This document shows, piece after piece, positions 7,284-8,667 of a DNA stretch of 8,667 nt. The translations under genes were made by a program, and so were the position numbers. Below the pieces are notes generated by a model. It did no database searches. It was not told the origin of the DNA and was given only the letters and a program-made list of their open reading frames with translations. Origin of the DNA: Sphingobacteriales bacterium (lineage in GTDB: Bacteria > Bacteroidota > Bacteroidia > Chitinophagales > Chitinophagaceae); contig JAHEFC010000160.1 of assembly GCA_024640385.1 (NCBI GenBank), positions 1 to 8,667 on the forward strand, given 5' to 3'. Position 1 is the stretch's first letter. Each line of letters begins with the position of its first letter.

Positions 7284-7389
7284 GTATGCAAGGCAGGAAA
7301 ACCTTGACCACGTTGAAAATAATGTCATGCCCCAAGTGGCCGCAGCAATATTTCCCTGAACTTCTCACCCTGCATGGCTGCCACGGCTA

Positions 7390-7434
7390 CTGAACTATAA
7401 AAGGCTGAACAATAAAAAACTGAACTTGGAATGG
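7390..7434. repeat. Three imperfect 15-base direct repeats starting with CTGAAC
   Basis: CTGAAC recurs at 7390, 7405 and 7420, an exact 15-base period. The first two units also share an ATAAAA core. A further CTGAAC is at 7356. The region does not encode a credible peptide on either strand. Its role is unknown; iterons or binding sites cannot be told from decayed repeats. Confidence 0.5.
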
Positions 7435-7467
7435 TGAAATAGCTCGCTGAGCTGGCAAGAAATCAAT

Positions 7468-7499
7468 AAAAAAAACCACGACCAGCGTGGTTTTTTTTT
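7468..7499 (-). terminator. Intrinsic terminator of tRNA-Lys (symmetric, potentially bidirectional)
   Basis: Eight A, CCACG, loop ACCAG, CGTGG, nine T. On the minus strand it begins 11 bases after the tRNA 3' end and yields a GC stem followed by a U run. The flanking A and T runs make it work equally well in the plus direction, but no plus-strand gene ends here. Confidence 0.9.
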
Positions 7500-7510
7500 A
7501 CGTTCTTCCG

Positions 7511-7583
7511 TGATCCCGCTGGGACTCGAACCCAGGGCCCATACATTAAAAGTGTATTGCTCTACCGACTGAGCTACGAGATC
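7511..7583 (-). tRNA. tRNA-Lys (anticodon TTT)
   Basis: A complete 73-base cloverleaf. The acceptor stem is GATCTCG with CGGGATC (one G-T pair). Then come T8-A9, D stem GCTC/GAGC, anticodon stem ATACA/TGTAT around loop CTTTTAA (anticodon TTT, reading AAA and AAG), a five-base variable loop GGGCC, T stem CTGGG/CCCAG with loop TTCGAGT, and discriminator A. The CCA end is not encoded and must be added by the CCA-adding enzyme. It has its own promoter upstream and a strong terminator downstream, so it is a single-tRNA transcription unit. Confidence 0.97.
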
Positions 7584-7623
7584 ATTTAGCCGTTTTTAGG
7601 CATCACCCCCCGAAAAGGGAGTG

Positions 7624-7655
7624 CAAAAATAAGGGAAAAAATAAATTCAAACAAA
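7624..7655 (-). promoter_or_regulatory. Bacteroidota-type promoter of tRNA-Lys
   Basis: On the minus strand TTTG (7655-7652), a 20-base spacer, then TATTTTTG (7631-7624), a full match to the TTTG/TAnnTTTG consensus. Transcription would begin near 7616, leaving a leader of about 33 bases before the tRNA. The leader can pair weakly as CAC-CCC/GGG-GTG. Confidence 0.75.
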
Positions 7656-7701
7656 CTTTCATGCCTGCAAAGCTTTTCCAGATTTTATTCAGACACTGCA
7701 A

Positions 7702-7729
7702 CCTGCCACCTGCCACCTGCCACCTGCCC
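7702..7729. repeat. Tandem heptamer repeat (CCTGCCA)
   Basis: Three perfect CCTGCCA units followed by CCTGCCC, preceded by a degenerate unit ACTGCAA (7695-7701). It lies between the divergent tRNA promoter and the SDR promoter and ends 27 bases before the SDR -7 element. Such short heptamer arrays are prone to copy-number change; no specific function is visible. Confidence 0.85.
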
Positions 7730-7756
7730 CAAATATCCCTCCTGCACAAAATCAAT

Positions 7757-7764
7757 TAACTTTG
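7757..7764 (+). promoter_or_regulatory. Promoter -7 element of the SDR gene
   Basis: TAACTTTG matches TAnnTTTG exactly. Transcription would start near 7771, giving a leader of only about 12 bases before the ATG at 7783. No TTTG element is found at the usual distance upstream, where the sequence is C-rich. Confidence 0.65.
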
Positions 7765-7782
7765 CCCCCTCAATAAAAGCAA

Positions 7783-8592
7783 ATGCCCGGATTTTTTCAA
7801 GATAAAATAGTAATAGTAACAGGCGGAACAGATGGAATAGGTAAAGCCCTGGTCAATGCCCTGATGCAAAAAGGCGCCAAAGTGGCCACCTGCGGCCGTA
7901 ATCTTGATAAACTCTATCATTTGCAGATGGAGTTCCCGGGCAAAACACTGCATACCCAGGTAGCCGATGTTAGCCGGCTGGAAGACTGTGAAAAGCTGAT
8001 CCAAAGCACGGTGCAGACATTTGGAGGGATAGACATGATCATCAACAATGCCGGGGTATCTATGAGGGCATTGGTGGAAGACCTGGACCTTTCCGTGATC
8101 GAAAAGGTAATGAACATCAATTTCTACGGATCTGTATACTGTACCAAACTTGCCCTCCCCTATATCAAGGAAAGAAAAGGCACCATTGTAGGCGTATCTT
8201 CCATTGCCGGATACCGTGGACTGCCCGGACGAAGTGGTTATTCGGCATCTAAATTTGCCCTCCAGGGTTGGCTGGAGGCCCTGCGTACGGAACTACTGGA
8301 CAGTGGCGTCAACGTGATGTGGGTCTGCCCGGGCTTTACCAGTTCCAACATACGTAATGCCGCATTGAACAAAACGGGTGACCAACAGGGTGAATCCCCC
8401 ATGGATGAGGGGGCGATGATGACAGCCAGTGAATGCGCGGACCACATCCTGCATGCTATGGAAAGAAGAAAAAGAACCCTGGTGCTAACCTTTACGGGTA
8501 AACGCACCATCTTCATGAATAAATTCTTTCCCTCACTTACAGACAAGATGGTCAGGAATTTCTTTTTCAAAGACGGGAAGCTTGTCAAATAA
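7783..8592 (+). CDS. Short-chain dehydrogenase/reductase (classical SDR)
   Basis: A 269-residue NAD(P)-dependent oxidoreductase, probably cytoplasmic. All classical SDR signatures are present: cofactor motif TGGTDGIG (13-20), NNAG (88-91), structural Asn113 in NINFYG, catalytic Ser140, Tyr153 and Lys157 (YSASK), and PGF (183-185) after the active site. Arg39 after the second strand (CGRN) suggests a preference for NADP(H), an inference. The C-terminal extension (233-269) resembles the DHRS7-like or lipid/ketone-reducing SDRs common in Bacteroidota. The substrate cannot be deduced. It is transcribed away from the other genes and has its own promoter element, so it is probably unrelated to the dehydrogenase cluster. 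The ATG at 7783 is the only start that fits both the promoter and the N-terminal strand. Confidence 0.95.
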   Translation: MPGFFQDKIVIVTGGTDGIGKALVNALMQKGAKVATCGRNLDKLYHLQMEFPGKTLHTQVADVSRLEDCEKLIQSTVQTFGGIDMIINNAGVSMRALVEDLDLSVIEKVMNINFYGSVYCTKLALPYIKERKGTIVGVSSIAGYRGLPGRSGYSASKFALQGWLEALRTELLDSGVNVMWVCPGFTSSNIRNAALNKTGDQQGESPMDEGAMMTASECADHILHAMERRKRTLVLTFTGKRTIFMNKFFPSLTDKMVRNFFFKDGKLVK

Positions 8593-8598
8593 GACAAG
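8581..8598 (+). other. Small hairpin spanning the SDR stop codon
   Basis: CTTGTC-AAATAA-GACAAG has six-base arms with the stop codon TAA in the loop. No T run follows, so it is not a standard terminator. The remaining bases to the window end (8599-8667) show no gene or clear terminator. Confidence 0.35.
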
Positions 8599-8667
8599 GA
8601 AACAGGACATCTCCGCAGTGTATTTAACCGGAACTGCATATTTTCGCGATAAGTTTTGAATGATAGC

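Larger units (their letters stand above)
7180..7467. other. Palindrome- and repeat-rich intergenic region
   Basis: No gene is recognised in these 288 bases. They hold several short symmetric elements, listed separately, plus a CAAGG-N8-CCTTG hairpin (7289-7306) and AGCTC-GCT-GAGCT (7441-7453). The best promoter-like match for the cytochrome gene is TAATTTTT (7235-7228, minus strand), one mismatch from TAnnTTTG, but no proper upstream element goes with it. Confidence 0.6.

Noticed and set aside
7374..7400. Tiny plus-strand frame MAATATEL before the 15-base repeats
   Set aside because: Eight codons, no promoter or ribosome binding site, and not in phase with the repeats.
7431..7466. tRNA-like D-arm sequence (ATAGCTCGCTGAGCTGG) on the plus strand
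   Set aside because: No matching acceptor, anticodon or T arm follows. It is only an inverted repeat.
7468..7583. tRNA gene as an integration (att) site
   Set aside because: No second copy of the tRNA 3' end and no integrase or mobile gene is visible in the window.
7695..7729. CRISPR-like array
   Set aside because: The units are seven bases long and contiguous, with no spacers and no cas genes.
8581..8598. Terminator for the SDR gene
   Set aside because: The six-base stem has no following T run, so it is reported only as a weak hairpin.

Overview
The window looks like chromosomal DNA of a Bacteroidota, probably a Chitinophagaceae-like relative. This rests on matches to the Bacteroidota promoter form (TTTG, about 20 bp, TAnnTTTG) before the tRNA gene and a TAnnTTTG element before the gene at the right end. 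Genes also lack strong Shine-Dalgarno sequences, and the proteins are of types common in that phylum. The taxonomy is an inference. No insertion sequence, phage gene or CRISPR array is visible.

Layout, left to right. Bases 1-7583 are almost entirely minus-strand. Read in the direction of transcription, a tRNA-Lys(TTT) with a good promoter and an intrinsic terminator comes first (7655 to 7468). A 288-base stretch rich in palindromes follows. Next is a secreted or lipid-anchored single-heme cytochrome c (7179-6745). After a 227-base gap comes a tight five-gene run: an acetoacetate-decarboxylase-like protein (6517-5612), a small subunit resembling the FAD-sorbitol/fructose dehydrogenase small-subunit family (5589-5074), a GMC flavoprotein dehydrogenase with a C-x5-C-x3-C iron-sulfur motif (5077-3287), a VioB/RebD-type ferritin-like protein (3290-2256), and a large class III nucleotide cyclase fused to a STAND-type ATPase and the start of a TPR region (2227 to beyond the left edge). 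On the plus strand, an SDR oxidoreductase (7783-8592) reads away from the tRNA under its own TAACTTTG promoter element.

How the genes may work together. The dehydrogenase small and large subunits overlap by ATGA, and so do the large subunit and the ferritin-like protein. This implies translational coupling and probably a physical or pathway association. The flavin and predicted [3Fe-4S] cluster of the large subunit resemble the electron path of direct-electron-transfer sugar dehydrogenases, and the upstream cytochrome c is a natural electron acceptor. However, the small subunit lacks the Tat signal that exports the classical complexes, so the compartment is unresolved. The ADC-like and ferritin-like partners are not part of any sugar dehydrogenase complex I know. 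The cluster is therefore best read as an uncharacterised oxidative pathway, possibly acting on a carbohydrate-, keto-acid- or amino-acid-derived substrate, with a cyclase/ATPase signalling protein at its end.
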